Origin: Gallibacter sp963634825
GTDB lineage: Bacteria > Bacillota > Clostridia > Peptostreptococcales > Anaerovoracaceae
DNA: 64,000 bases
Assembly (NCBI GenBank): GCA_963634825.1
Contig: CAVHCP010000001.1
Span: 1-64,000 of the forward strand
Direction of reading: 5' to 3'
Under the pieces are notes generated by a model, which was given only the letters and a program-made list of their open reading frames with translations, made no database searches and was not told where the DNA came from. Positions within the stretch are counted from its first letter, which is position 1, and the number at the start of each line of letters is the position of its first letter. Of the stretch, positions 1 to 7,566 are shown piece after piece. The position numbers and the translations under genes were made by a program.

Positions 1-37
1 GTTTGGAGATACCCCAAAAAAGTTTGGATACCCTGAG
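1..37. repeat. Two near-identical direct repeats at window edge
   Basis: GTTTGGAGATACCCC at 1-15 is repeated as GTTTGGATACCC at 22-33, separated by an A-run. The left side is cut by the window edge, so it is unclear whether this is a longer array, an operator, or the 3' end of a transcript coming from position about 67 on the minus strand. No coding sequence is seen here. Confidence 0.4.
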
Positions 38-42
38 TTAAT

Positions 43-128
43 TATAGAGAGGTTATTTCTTATTTACATATTTATAATAAAACTAATAGGTGACATTGCA
101 ATGACTTTTATATTTCAAAACTGTCACA
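43..128 (-). promoter_or_regulatory. Candidate activator-dependent promoter A and start of a leftward transcript
   Basis: On the plus strand, GGTGACA (89-95), TGACTTTTATAT (102-113) and GTCACA (123-128) form a 40-bp module that recurs with identical spacing at 54541-54580. Read on the minus strand, GTCA and GTCACC half-sites lie about 11 bp apart, and the hexamer TATTAT (79-74) begins 9 bp after GTCACC. No good -35 hexamer is visible, as expected for an activator of the OmpR/response-regulator kind. The predicted transcript starts near 67 and runs off the window. It carries UAACCUCUCUAUA (55-43), which is also shared with the second site. The function is inferred; the sequence match is direct. 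Confidence 0.5.
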
Positions 129-159
129 TTTCACTATAATTTTAATTTTTTTAAAAAAA

Positions 160-240
160 CGAACAAATGTTTAAAAAATAGTTGACATCAAACACTTGTT
201 CTGATAATATACTTGTAGAACAAATGTTTGACAAAGGAGT
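160..240 (+). promoter_or_regulatory. SOS promoter with three LexA boxes and RBS
   Basis: Three 14-bp Gram-positive LexA boxes of the CGAAC-N4-GTTYG type are visible: CGAACAAATGTTTA (160-173), CAAACACTTGTTCT (189-202) and AGAACAAATGTTTG (217-230). The -35 TTGACA (182-187) and -10 TAATAT (205-210) are 17 bp apart. The second box therefore sits in the promoter spacer and the third just beyond the -10. AAAGGAG at 233-239 is the ribosome site for the ATG at 247. The same TTGACA-17-TAATAT arrangement with LexA boxes occurs at recA in this window, so LexA repression of this gene is well supported. Confidence 0.85.
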
Positions 241-246
241 AGGGAA

Positions 247-549
247 ATGAACAAAAGGTTAGTTATAAAATCGAAACTTAGGTTTGCAATATTTCTATTA
301 GCAGTTTTGATGCTCAGTGTTACCTTAGTTAATGTAAGTTTTGGTGCTGATAAAACTTCTTACAATAACTCTGATAATTATATTGAAATTGAAGTTTCAT
401 CCGGTGATACATTATGGGATATAGCAAATACTTATTGTGATTCATCTGCCGATACCAGAGAAATTGTTTATGAAATATGTTCAATAAATGATATAACGGC
501 ATCAGAGCTAAAGGACGGTATGGTATTAAAAATTCCGACAAAACTATAG
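247..549 (+). CDS. yneA: YneA-like SOS-induced cell division suppressor (LysM protein)
   Basis: This is a 100-residue protein with one N-terminal membrane segment or signal anchor (residues about 12-33) followed by a single LysM domain (about 46-98, beginning IEIEVSSGDTLWDIA and ending LKIP). Size and architecture match Bacillus subtilis YneA (about 105 aa), the SOS-induced inhibitor that delays division during DNA damage by acting at the septum outside the membrane. Three LexA boxes upstream fit this role strongly. In bacilli yneA is divergent from lexA, so lexA may lie just left of the window, though nothing here shows it. A non-SOS LysM wall protein is the alternative, but the LexA sites argue against it. 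The start is set by AAAGGAG 7 bp before the ATG. Confidence 0.82.
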   Translation: MNKRLVIKSKLRFAIFLLAVLMLSVTLVNVSFGADKTSYNNSDNYIEIEVSSGDTLWDIANTYCDSSADTREIVYEICSINDITASELKDGMVLKIPTKL

Positions 550-575
550 GTATAACGATATGCCTTACATTATAA

Positions 576-630
576 AAATCGCTTAGAGGGCAAATATGAG
601 CCTCGAATTTTTAGATGTTTTGAGCGATTT
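576..630 (+). other. Large hairpin downstream of yneA
   Basis: AAATCGCT (576-583) pairs with AGCGATTT (623-630), enclosing a smaller GAGG/CCTC stem (586-589 with 601-604). No clear T-run follows, so it is not a classic intrinsic terminator. It may stabilise or process the 3' end of the yneA message. Confidence 0.4.
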
Positions 631-671
631 ATTAAAAAAGAGTTTGTTTTACAATATATTAAAATACATTT

Positions 672-750
672 GAAGAAAGAGGCGTAAGCGCGTAAATTTC
701 TTCACAAAATGGTGTGGGCAGGTGCGAAAGTGCTTGCCTGCGTCTTTTTT
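672..750 (+). ncRNA. Possible small RNA 3' portion ending in an intrinsic terminator
   Basis: GAAGAAA (672-678) pairs with TTTCTTC (697-703) around a GC-rich loop. A second hairpin (GCAGG at 718-722 with CCTGC at 737-741, extendable through G-U pairs) then ends in a run of six T (745-750). There is no open reading frame with a ribosome site between yneA and this terminator. It is either the structured 3' UTR of yneA or a separate short RNA. I do not recognise a known riboswitch class. Confidence 0.35.
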
Positions 751-796
751 ATATATAACTATTCCCAAAATTATGATTTTAGGAATAGTTATATAT
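751..796. repeat. 15-bp perfect inverted repeat
   Basis: ATATATAACTATTCC (751-765) is exactly reverse-complemented by GGAATAGTTATATAT (782-796), and the 16-nt centre can pair further (AAAAT with ATTTT). It begins immediately after the T-run of the preceding terminator. It could be a bidirectional transcription barrier or the remnant of a small palindromic element. Confidence 0.6.
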
Positions 797-958
797 CGAA
801 AAACGCAATGTTATATTCTTGTTAAATTTTCTCATTTTTCTTTATCCCCTATTTTTTTTAATGTATAATTAAGAAGTTGAAAATATGAAATTCACATACG
901 ATATTATTGTATGTTCTTTTAAAACTTGTACGTTTTTTGGAAGGCGGTTTTTCATTTT

Positions 959-1834
959 ATGATTATCAATTTTATACGCGGTTTTTGTATGGCACTTGCT
1001 GACAGCGTCCCTGGTGTATCCGGTGGTACTGTTGCATTTCTTTTAGGATTTTATGATAAGTTTATAGGCTCCTTAAACTCATTAACGACAAGGAGCTTGT
1101 CTGATAAAAAGGACGCCCTACTCTTTTTGTTGAAGCTTGGTGTTGGCTGGATTGTCGGATTTATATTGGCAATAGATATTTTGGCAAAGGTTTTTGATGT
1201 CAGAATATATGAAGTCAGTTCTTTATTTCTCGGATTTATATTATTTGCAATACCGGTTGTTATAAAGGAAGAAAAAGAAGCTTTTATTGTCAATAGATAT
1301 ACCGTAATCTCTGCTATTGTCGGCATCCTGCTTGTTGCATTTTTGACTTATTTTAATCCGACAAGCGGACAGGATTCGACTTTTGACCTTCTACATTTAG
1401 ATATAGGCAGTATTGCATATATAATAATAGCCGGTATGTTTGCTATCGCCGCTATGATACTTCCCGGTATCAGCGGTTCTACCCTGCTTTTGATTTTTGG
1501 GCTTTATATACCGCTTGTACATGCCGTAAGCAGTACGATACACGGCGATTTTAGTTATATTCCTGCAATGTTGATTTTTATATTTGGCATTATCCTCGGT
1601 CTTGCAACTGTAGTTAGATTTGTACATGTGGCACTTATAAAGCATCGACCTCTTATGGTATTTTTTATCATCGGTATGATGATTGGTTCGTTTTATGCCA
1701 TAATAATGGGACCTACTACCCTTGCAGAGCCTAAGGAAATGATGACATTTGATACATTTAGTATTCTGTGGTTCCTTATAGGCGGAGTGCTCATCTACGG
1801 ACTCCAATATCTCAAAAAGATTATAGATAAATAA
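959..1834 (+). CDS. DUF368 membrane protein, PopT-like undecaprenyl-phosphate translocase candidate
   Basis: This polytopic membrane protein opens with the family signature (RGFCMALADSVPGVSGGT, about residues 7-24) and carries a second PGISGST motif in the middle, the two inverted halves typical of DUF368 (COG2035). Family members such as Staphylococcus aureus PopT have been linked to returning undecaprenyl phosphate across the membrane for wall synthesis. That substrate is assumed here from the family, not seen. I chose the ATG at 959 because GGAAGGCGG (939-947) precedes it and the signature then lies close to the N-terminus as in homologues. A TTG at 926 would add 11 residues but has no ribosome site. 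A TATAAT at 864-869 may be its -10. The gene stands alone and converges on asnB. Confidence 0.8.
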   Translation: MIINFIRGFCMALADSVPGVSGGTVAFLLGFYDKFIGSLNSLTTRSLSDKKDALLFLLKLGVGWIVGFILAIDILAKVFDVRIYEVSSLFLGFILFAIPVVIKEEKEAFIVNRYTVISAIVGILLVAFLTYFNPTSGQDSTFDLLHLDIGSIAYIIIAGMFAIAAMILPGISGSTLLLIFGLYIPLVHAVSSTIHGDFSYIPAMLIFIFGIILGLATVVRFVHVALIKHRPLMVFFIIGMMIGSFYAIIMGPTTLAEPKEMMTFDTFSILWFLIGGVLIYGLQYLKKIIDK

Positions 1835-1880
1835 GATAAATAAATAGATCAATAAATAGATAATATATCAACAGATCAAA

Positions 1881-1930
1881 AAAAGTGTCAGCAAATATTT
1901 AAGAATTATATTTGTTTTGCTGACACTTTT
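1881..1930. terminator. Bidirectional intrinsic terminator
   Basis: AAAAGTGTCAGCAAA (1881-1895) pairs with TTTGCTGACACTTTT (1916-1930), with T-runs on either strand. It lies between the convergent DUF368 gene and asnB and can serve both. Confidence 0.85.
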
Positions 1931-1948
1931 AAATTTTGTATATTAGCG

Positions 1949-3814
1949 CTATTGTGCTCCCCTATTTATGACGAAATATTGTTCATACCAGACTAAAAAC
2001 GAAAAGATATTCCATATTTTTGTCCAGTTTTTAGGTTTCATAAATTGGTGTTCGCTTCTGTGGAATTCCAGTAATTCTAATAATTTATCTGTATTAAAGA
2101 ATTTCTCTGCCATATCGCTTGTAAAATATTTTTTTACTATTTCATAATATTTATCCTGCTTTAGCCAGTCAGGAAGCGGAGACAAAAAGGCACTCTTCTT
2201 TCGATTAGCCGAATCCCTGTTCATTTCCCTGTCTGCTGCAGATCTAAGTGCTAACTTTGTATTTTCCTTACTTACGCGATATTTAGTCGGAATTGTAGAT
2301 GAAAGAGCAAATACTTCCTTATCTAAAAATGGTACTCTAAGCTCGAGTGAATGAGCCATACTCATTTTATCAGCCTTCAGTAGAATTTCTTGAACCATCC
2401 AGCCGTGTATGTCAAGATATTGCATCTGAGTAATATCATCATACCCTTCTTTTATGGCATAGTCATAATAAGGCTTAGTATAATACTGCGGAGGCTTTGA
2501 TTCGTAGTGCTTCTTTAAATATAAATCACGCTCCTCATATTTAAAAATATTGTCATTTCCTATATATCTTTCGGCAACAGTCTTGCTTCCTCTTATAAGA
2601 AAGTTTCTGCCCTTCAAATTAGGCATTTTTTTAGCTATGCTTCCTGCAGCTTTTCTGATGCCTTTTGGCATTTTTTGGTATTTTGCAAGTGAAAGAGGTT
2701 CTTTATATATATTATAACCGGCAAACATTTCGTCCGCACCCTCTCCTGACAGCACGACCTTTAAATCCTCCGAAGCTCTTTCGCATAGATGATAAAGATT
2801 TACAGCGCTTGGATTTGCAAGTGGCTCATCCATATGATATTGCACATCAGGCAAGCTTGCAAAGAACTGATCTGCTGTTATATTTTTTACAAAATTCTTT
2901 ACCCCGATTTCATCTGCAAGTATCTTAGCATCCTCTGCTTCAGAATATTTTTTCTCTGCAAAACCGACGGTATATGTATTTACATCATATATTTTTGCAA
3001 GTTCACATGCCGTATAACTCGAATCAACACCCGAAGACAAAAAGCAACCTACTTCCACATCGGCTATCTTATGTGCTTCGACAGACTTTGTAAATGTATC
3101 TGCTATTTCATCTACGAATTCCTCATAGGATTTTGAGAAATTAGGATGAAATTCTACATTGTAATATTTATTTATAGTCATCTGACCGTCTTTATATTCG
3201 AAATAATGACCCGGTGCAAGCTTATAAACACCCTTAAAGAATGTATCATAACCCGGCAAGCAGTTAAATGTGAGGAAGTCTGGAAGTCTTTCTTCATTTA
3301 ATTCCTTTTTAAAGTCCGGATGAGCTAAAAATGCTTTTAATTCGCTTGCAAACATAAAAGTGTCGCTCATTGTTGCATAGTAAAATGGCTTGATTCCAAA
3401 GAAATCTCTTGCGCCAAAGAGCTTTTGATTTTTTTTGTCCCAGATAACAAATGTAAACATGCCTCTCAATTTGTTTAGCATATCAGAACCATATTGCTCG
3501 TATGCATGTATCAAAACCTCTGTATCCGAATTTGTGGCGAAAATATGACCTTCCTTTAGCAATTCTTTCCTGAGTTCCAAATAGTTATATATTTCTCCGT
3601 TAAATGTAATGGTTACCGTCCCATCTTCATTGTGCATCGGCTGTGCACCGCCCTCGTGATCTATTATGCTCAGTCTCACATGCCCAAGCACTACATCTCC
3701 GTCTATATAATGACTTCTGCCGTCAGGTCCTCTATGCTTTATAAGCTCTTGCATATTGCAAATGATTTGCTCTTTATTTTCTGTCTTTCCTACGAATCCC
3801 AAAATTCCACACAT
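1949..3814 (-). CDS. asnB: Glutamine-hydrolysing asparagine synthase family amidotransferase (AsnB)
   Basis: At 621 aa it has an N-terminal class II glutaminase domain (mature N-terminal Cys from MCGILGF, to about residue 210) and a C-terminal synthase domain with the ATP-pyrophosphatase loop SSGVDSS (about 260-266). It transfers ammonia from glutamine to an ATP-activated carboxylate. The classical substrate is aspartate. In Bacillus subtilis AsnB and corynebacterial LtsA, similar-length members amidate peptidoglycan diaminopimelate instead. The gene starts 3 bp after a MurE-like ligase stop, so the pair is surely co-transcribed, which favours a cell-wall amidation role; sequence alone cannot settle the substrate. 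All catalytic landmarks are intact. Confidence 0.9.
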   Translation of the reverse strand: MCGILGFVGKTENKEQIICNMQELIKHRGPDGRSHYIDGDVVLGHVRLSIIDHEGGAQPMHNEDGTVTITFNGEIYNYLELRKELLKEGHIFATNSDTEVLIHAYEQYGSDMLNKLRGMFTFVIWDKKNQKLFGARDFFGIKPFYYATMSDTFMFASELKAFLAHPDFKKELNEERLPDFLTFNCLPGYDTFFKGVYKLAPGHYFEYKDGQMTINKYYNVEFHPNFSKSYEEFVDEIADTFTKSVEAHKIADVEVGCFLSSGVDSSYTACELAKIYDVNTYTVGFAEKKYSEAEDAKILADEIGVKNFVKNITADQFFASLPDVQYHMDEPLANPSAVNLYHLCERASEDLKVVLSGEGADEMFAGYNIYKEPLSLAKYQKMPKGIRKAAGSIAKKMPNLKGRNFLIRGSKTVAERYIGNDNIFKYEERDLYLKKHYESKPPQYYTKPYYDYAIKEGYDDITQMQYLDIHGWMVQEILLKADKMSMAHSLELRVPFLDKEVFALSSTIPTKYRVSKENTKLALRSAADREMNRDSANRKKSAFLSPLPDWLKQDKYYEIVKKYFTSDMAEKFFNTDKLLELLEFHRSEHQFMKPKNWTKIWNIFSFLVWYEQYFVINRGAQ

Positions 3815-3817
3815 AAG

Positions 3818-5350
3818 TTATAACCTTTCTCCTTCTTTTAAATATTTCTTTGCATATTCAACATCAGAAATGCAGTCAATATAATCATTGCCATATTTTT
3901 GTCTTGTTTCGTTGCCCTTTCCTGTAATCAAAATTATAGTATTTTTATCATCAGCAAAGCTTTCAAAAATTGCTTTTTTTATTGCTTCTCCCCTATCCTC
4001 TATCATTTCATACGGACAATTTAGCTGATCTAAATATTGAGCTATAGTCTTTGAAATTTCTATAACAGGCTCTTTGCCCGGATCCTCAGCCACAAGATAT
4101 GCCTTTTTAGAATACTTGCCGGCGATAAGAGGAAGCTCCTTTCTGCGACCGTAAGCCTTGCCACCGGGACAACCGAATATCGAAATTATTTGATGCTCCG
4201 GATATTCGGCTTTTGTTGACTCAAAGAGTTTTTCGAAGCTTAGCTTGTTATGTGCATAATCAACTATTACAGTTACCTTGCCGTCGCTGCTTTCAAAAAG
4301 CTCCATTCTGCCGGATGATTTTGCTTTTTTTATGCCCTCATATATGTATTTTTCGGGAATGCCATATACACAGGCAGTAGCAATCGCCGCAAGCGCATTT
4401 TCAACATTGAAAAATCCGGGCATATTTAGCACAAATTCACTGTCAAAGTCAAAGTCTTTGGATTTTACTTTAAAATGTGTCGCGTGCCCTACTTTTCTTA
4501 AATCGTAGCCATAAAAATCGCTACCTTCCTTAGTTCCGAATGTAAATATATTATCAGAAACCTTTGCGGCTTCATATACTCTGTCAAAACAATCTGAGTT
4601 TGTTGAAACTAAAGCTGTTTTGCTCTGTTTGAATATCTTTAGCTTAGATGAAATATAATCCTCAAAATCAGGATGTTCTATCGGACTTATATGATCCTCC
4701 GAAACATTTAAAAATATGCCCACATCAAATGTGATATCATCCAATCTGTTATATTTTAATGCTTGAGATGATGCTTCCATTTCGAGGAATGAAATCCCGC
4801 TGTCTACTGCATTTCTAAAGTGCCTTTGCAAATCTATATTTTCTGGTGTTGTAATATGCGATTCTTCAAAAATAACGCCGTCATATGTATTTATCGAAGA
4901 AATGATCGCACTTTCCTTTTCGCCTGTAGCCACTAAATATTCGTCGATGATCGCCTTCACAAAATATGCTGTCGTAGATTTTCCTTTAGTGCCTCCTATT
5001 CCTGTTATCTTTAGATCTTTTGCAGGCTCATTGAAAAACATAGTAGCAAGTGACGGCATAGCTTTTCGTATATCTGAAACGATCAGATATGAAATATTTT
5101 TGTCAATATTTTCGTATTTTTTCTCGCTAACATAGCAAATAGCCCCATTTTTTACAGCTTCTGCTAAATATTCCTCCTTGAAGGCAGCTCCCTTGCAAAT
5201 AAACATTGTATTTTCTTTAGCTTCCTTTGAGTTAAAAGTCAGCTCTGCAATGTTCATATTTGTATTTGTTATATTTGCTTCGATTAAAAGCCCTTTTTCT
5301 TTTAATTTTTGTTCGTATTGATTTATGGTAAATTGATTGATTTTTTTCAT
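3818..5350 (-). CDS. MurE-like Mur ligase (UDP-N-acetylmuramoyl-peptide synthetase)
   Basis: This 510-aa protein has the three Mur ligase domains: an N-terminal UDP-binding domain, a central ATPase with P-loop GGTKGKST (119-126) and a probable carbamylated lysine in YISSKLKIF, and a C-terminal domain with VDYAHN. It would add a diamino acid or other amino acid to UDP-MurNAc-dipeptide. Meso-DAP MurE enzymes carry a DNPR motif; here the equivalent position reads EDPG (about 422-425), followed by KEP. The third residue may therefore be lysine, ornithine or something else, or this may be a second, specialised MurE. It is followed at once by asnB. Transcription probably starts from an extended -10 site at 5409-5417. 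Confidence 0.85.
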   Translation of the reverse strand: MKKINQFTINQYEQKLKEKGLLIEANITNTNMNIAELTFNSKEAKENTMFICKGAAFKEEYLAEAVKNGAICYVSEKKYENIDKNISYLIVSDIRKAMPSLATMFFNEPAKDLKITGIGGTKGKSTTAYFVKAIIDEYLVATGEKESAIISSINTYDGVIFEESHITTPENIDLQRHFRNAVDSGISFLEMEASSQALKYNRLDDITFDVGIFLNVSEDHISPIEHPDFEDYISSKLKIFKQSKTALVSTNSDCFDRVYEAAKVSDNIFTFGTKEGSDFYGYDLRKVGHATHFKVKSKDFDFDSEFVLNMPGFFNVENALAAIATACVYGIPEKYIYEGIKKAKSSGRMELFESSDGKVTVIVDYAHNKLSFEKLFESTKAEYPEHQIISIFGCPGGKAYGRRKELPLIAGKYSKKAYLVAEDPGKEPVIEISKTIAQYLDQLNCPYEMIEDRGEAIKKAIFESFADDKNTIILITGKGNETRQKYGNDYIDCISDVEYAKKYLKEGERL

Positions 5351-5408
5351 TGGATTTCCTCACGTTTTTATCTGTTTTGATTTTTTAGCTAATTTGCCGT
5401 CTTTATCT

Positions 5409-5417
5409 ATTATACCA
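5409..5417 (-). promoter_or_regulatory. Extended -10 promoter for murE-like/asnB
   Basis: On the minus strand the sequence reads TGGTATAAT, an extended -10 (TGn-TATAAT) about 60 bp before the murE-like start. No good -35 is seen. The rest of the 150-bp gap to the TVP38 gene (5351-5503) holds nothing else I recognise. Confidence 0.5.
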
Positions 5418-5503
5418 AAATTTCTCATTTGCGCTACCGCAGAAATAATCGCCGGTCAAAATATCGCCATACCACTGACATATCTGCAAAAATAAAAGTC
5501 ATT

Positions 5504-6250
5504 TTAGATTTTTTCTTCATCGCCTATATATTTGTCATATAATCTGTCGAGAAATGCATTCAATTTTTGTCTGTATATGATGCCTAGGATACATGCAACT
5601 AGCGCAAATACAGCAACTCCTATCGCTATGCCATAGCCACCAAGATAAAGCTGCCTGCCTATTACGATGCTTCCGAGCATCGCAGGTGTCCTTCCTATCA
5701 ATGAAACTATCAAAAACGGTTTTAGCTTCATTTCAGAAAGTCCTGCTGCATAGTTGCACAAATCCTTTGGTATACCCGGAATTAAAAATATCAAAAAGAT
5801 TACTATTACGGCTTTTTTACTATTTAGCTTGTGGATCATATCCTGCATCTTTTCCTCACCAAAGAAAAGATGCATAGCGTCATGGCCGAGGAGCTTTGCC
5901 AGATAATATGTTATAACGCTTCCGACAAATGCGCCTATAAGTGCCAGTGCAAGGCTAAATGGTATATTAAAAAAGTAACCGCTTGCTATCTGTATCCATT
6001 GCCCCGGAATAAAGCATATGACTATCTGGATACATTGCGTTGCCATAATTATAAGTGCCGAGTAGCCTTTATTTGCTTCCAAAAAGCTCTTTACATTTTC
6101 GAGGCTCGACATTTCATCTAATACATCCTTATGGAAAAAGTAGATATAAACTGGAACCCCCACGAGGATGATAACTAGTATAAACAGCTTTAGTATAGCT
6201 AATACTGTCTTTGATTTTTGACTTTCTTTTGCATTTTTAAATAAGCTCAT
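5504..6250 (-). CDS. TVP38/TMEM64 (DedA-superfamily, VTT domain) membrane protein
   Basis: This 248-aa membrane protein has an N-terminal segment (about 17-37) and a VTT-type core with re-entrant motifs CFIPGQWIQ and FLIPGIPKDLCNYAAG, then GRTPAML. These are hallmarks of the TVP38/TMEM64 branch of the DedA superfamily. DedA proteins such as UptA have been shown to flip undecaprenyl phosphate; TVP38 members are mostly uncharacterised, so a lipid-scramblase or flippase role is inferred. Its ATG overlaps the end of ynbB by 4 bp (ATGA), so translation is likely coupled. It is the last gene of the long minus-strand run that begins near 20.7 kb. Confidence 0.82.
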   Translation of the reverse strand: MSLFKNAKESQKSKTVLAILKLFILVIILVGVPVYIYFFHKDVLDEMSSLENVKSFLEANKGYSALIIMATQCIQIVICFIPGQWIQIASGYFFNIPFSLALALIGAFVGSVITYYLAKLLGHDAMHLFFGEEKMQDMIHKLNSKKAVIVIFLIFLIPGIPKDLCNYAAGLSEMKLKPFLIVSLIGRTPAMLGSIVIGRQLYLGGYGIAIGVAVFALVACILGIIYRQKLNAFLDRLYDKYIGDEEKI

Positions 6251-7566
6251 AATCTGATTAGTTCTCTTTCGTATAGCTTCTGTAACGATTTTATCACTCC
6301 GAATTTGGAATGTTCATAAGTAAGCCCGCCCTGAAAGTAGACGATATATGGCTCTCTTATCGGTGCGTCCGAGCTCAGCTCTATTGATGAGCCTTGTACG
6401 AATGCACCTGCCGCCATTATGACCTGATCATCATAACCCGGCATATCCCATGGTTCAGGCACGACATAGGAATCAATAGGTGCTGCTTCTTGTATTCCCT
6501 GACAAAATGCAACTACTGCCTCTTTTGTGCCAAGCTTTACGCTCTGTATGATATCGCTTCTTTTTTCCTTTGGTAGCGGACATACTTCAAATCCGAGTTT
6601 TTGATAAACTCTGCCACATAGCATCGCACCTTTTAAAGCCCCATTTGTCACCTTTGGGGCGATAAACATTCCCTGAAGAATATTTCTATTTTGTCCGAAT
6701 GTAAGACCGCATTCTCCACCTATACCGGGGCAAGTCAGACGATATGCTATCTTTTCTATCAAATCTTTTTTTCCTGCAACATATCCCCCGGAAAGAGCAA
6801 GTCCGCCACCCGGATTTTTTATAAGAGATCCTGCTATGACATCTACTCCGACATCTGTAGGCTCATATATATCTAAAAATTCTCCGTAGCAGTTGTCTAC
6901 CATAAAAATTATATGTCTACCAATTTCTTTTTCAATCTCGCGAATGAGCTCAACTGCTTTTTTTATTTCTTCGATAGTTATCGCACTTCGCCACGCATAA
7001 CCTGTCGCTCTTTGCAGGCAAACCATTTTTGTTTTTTGTGATATTGCCTTTCTTATGCTGTCAAAATCTAATTTGCCGTCCTTGAGCTCGACTTGCTTGT
7101 ATGAGATACCAAATTCCTTTAGCGATCCCATATCTTCACCACGTATACCTATAACCTCTTCGAGCGTGTCATATGGCTTGCCCGATATGTAGATTATTTC
7201 GTCATCAGGTCTAAGGAGCCCCGAAAGCGTCAGGCTGAGAGCATGAGTACCATTTACTATTTGAGTTCTTACAAGAGCAGCCTCTGTCCTAAAAATGTCG
7301 GCATATACCCTCTCTATTGCATCTCTTCCGGCATCATCATAACCATATCCTGTATTCCAAGAAAAATGCATATCAGAAATCCTATTTTTTTGGAATGCCT
7401 TTAGCACCTTATATTGATTATATGCAGTTATATCGTCAAGCTCATCAAATTTTGATTTTATATCATTTTCGGCTTCTGTTATTAAATCTATTATTTTCTC
7501 ATTTATTTTAAATTCATCAGTAAGATATTCCTTTGTAAAGCTTTTAAAATTGAGTTCGTTTTGCAT
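6247..7566 (-). CDS. ynbB: PLP-dependent YnbB / methionine gamma-lyase family protein
   Basis: This 439-aa fold-type I PLP enzyme belongs to the COG4100 family, often annotated as 'aluminum resistance' or methionine gamma-lyase family. The Schiff-base lysine is expected in AGSLIKNPGGG (about 231-241), and the Asp of FMVDNCYGEF would contact the cofactor nitrogen. The true substrate of this family is not established; a C-S lyase acting on a sulfur amino acid is the usual proposal. In Firmicutes ynbB commonly follows mutL-miaA-hfq. Here the order mutS-mutL-miaA is kept but hfq is missing and a recombinase gene takes its place. It abuts the recombinase upstream with a 1-bp overlap. Confidence 0.82.
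   Translation of the reverse strand: MQNELNFKSFTKEYLTDEFKINEKIIDLITEAENDIKSKFDELDDITAYNQYKVLKAFQKNRISDMHFSWNTGYGYDDAGRDAIERVYADIFRTEAALVRTQIVNGTHALSLTLSGLLRPDDEIIYISGKPYDTLEEVIGIRGEDMGSLKEFGISYKQVELKDGKLDFDSIRKAISQKTKMVCLQRATGYAWRSAITIEEIKKAVELIREIEKEIGRHIIFMVDNCYGEFLDIYEPTDVGVDVIAGSLIKNPGGGLALSGGYVAGKKDLIEKIAYRLTCPGIGGECGLTFGQNRNILQGMFIAPKVTNGALKGAMLCGRVYQKLGFEVCPLPKEKRSDIIQSVKLGTKEAVVAFCQGIQEAAPIDSYVVPEPWDMPGYDDQVIMAAGAFVQGSSIELSSDAPIREPYIVYFQGGLTYEHSKFGVIKSLQKLYERELIRL

Noticed and set aside
5455..5505. A third possible copy of the small-RNA promoter module (TGACTTTTAT followed by GTCAG on the minus strand)
   Set aside because: Spacing is off by one, the first GGTGACA is missing, and part of it is the end of the TVP38 coding region; no -10 at the right place.
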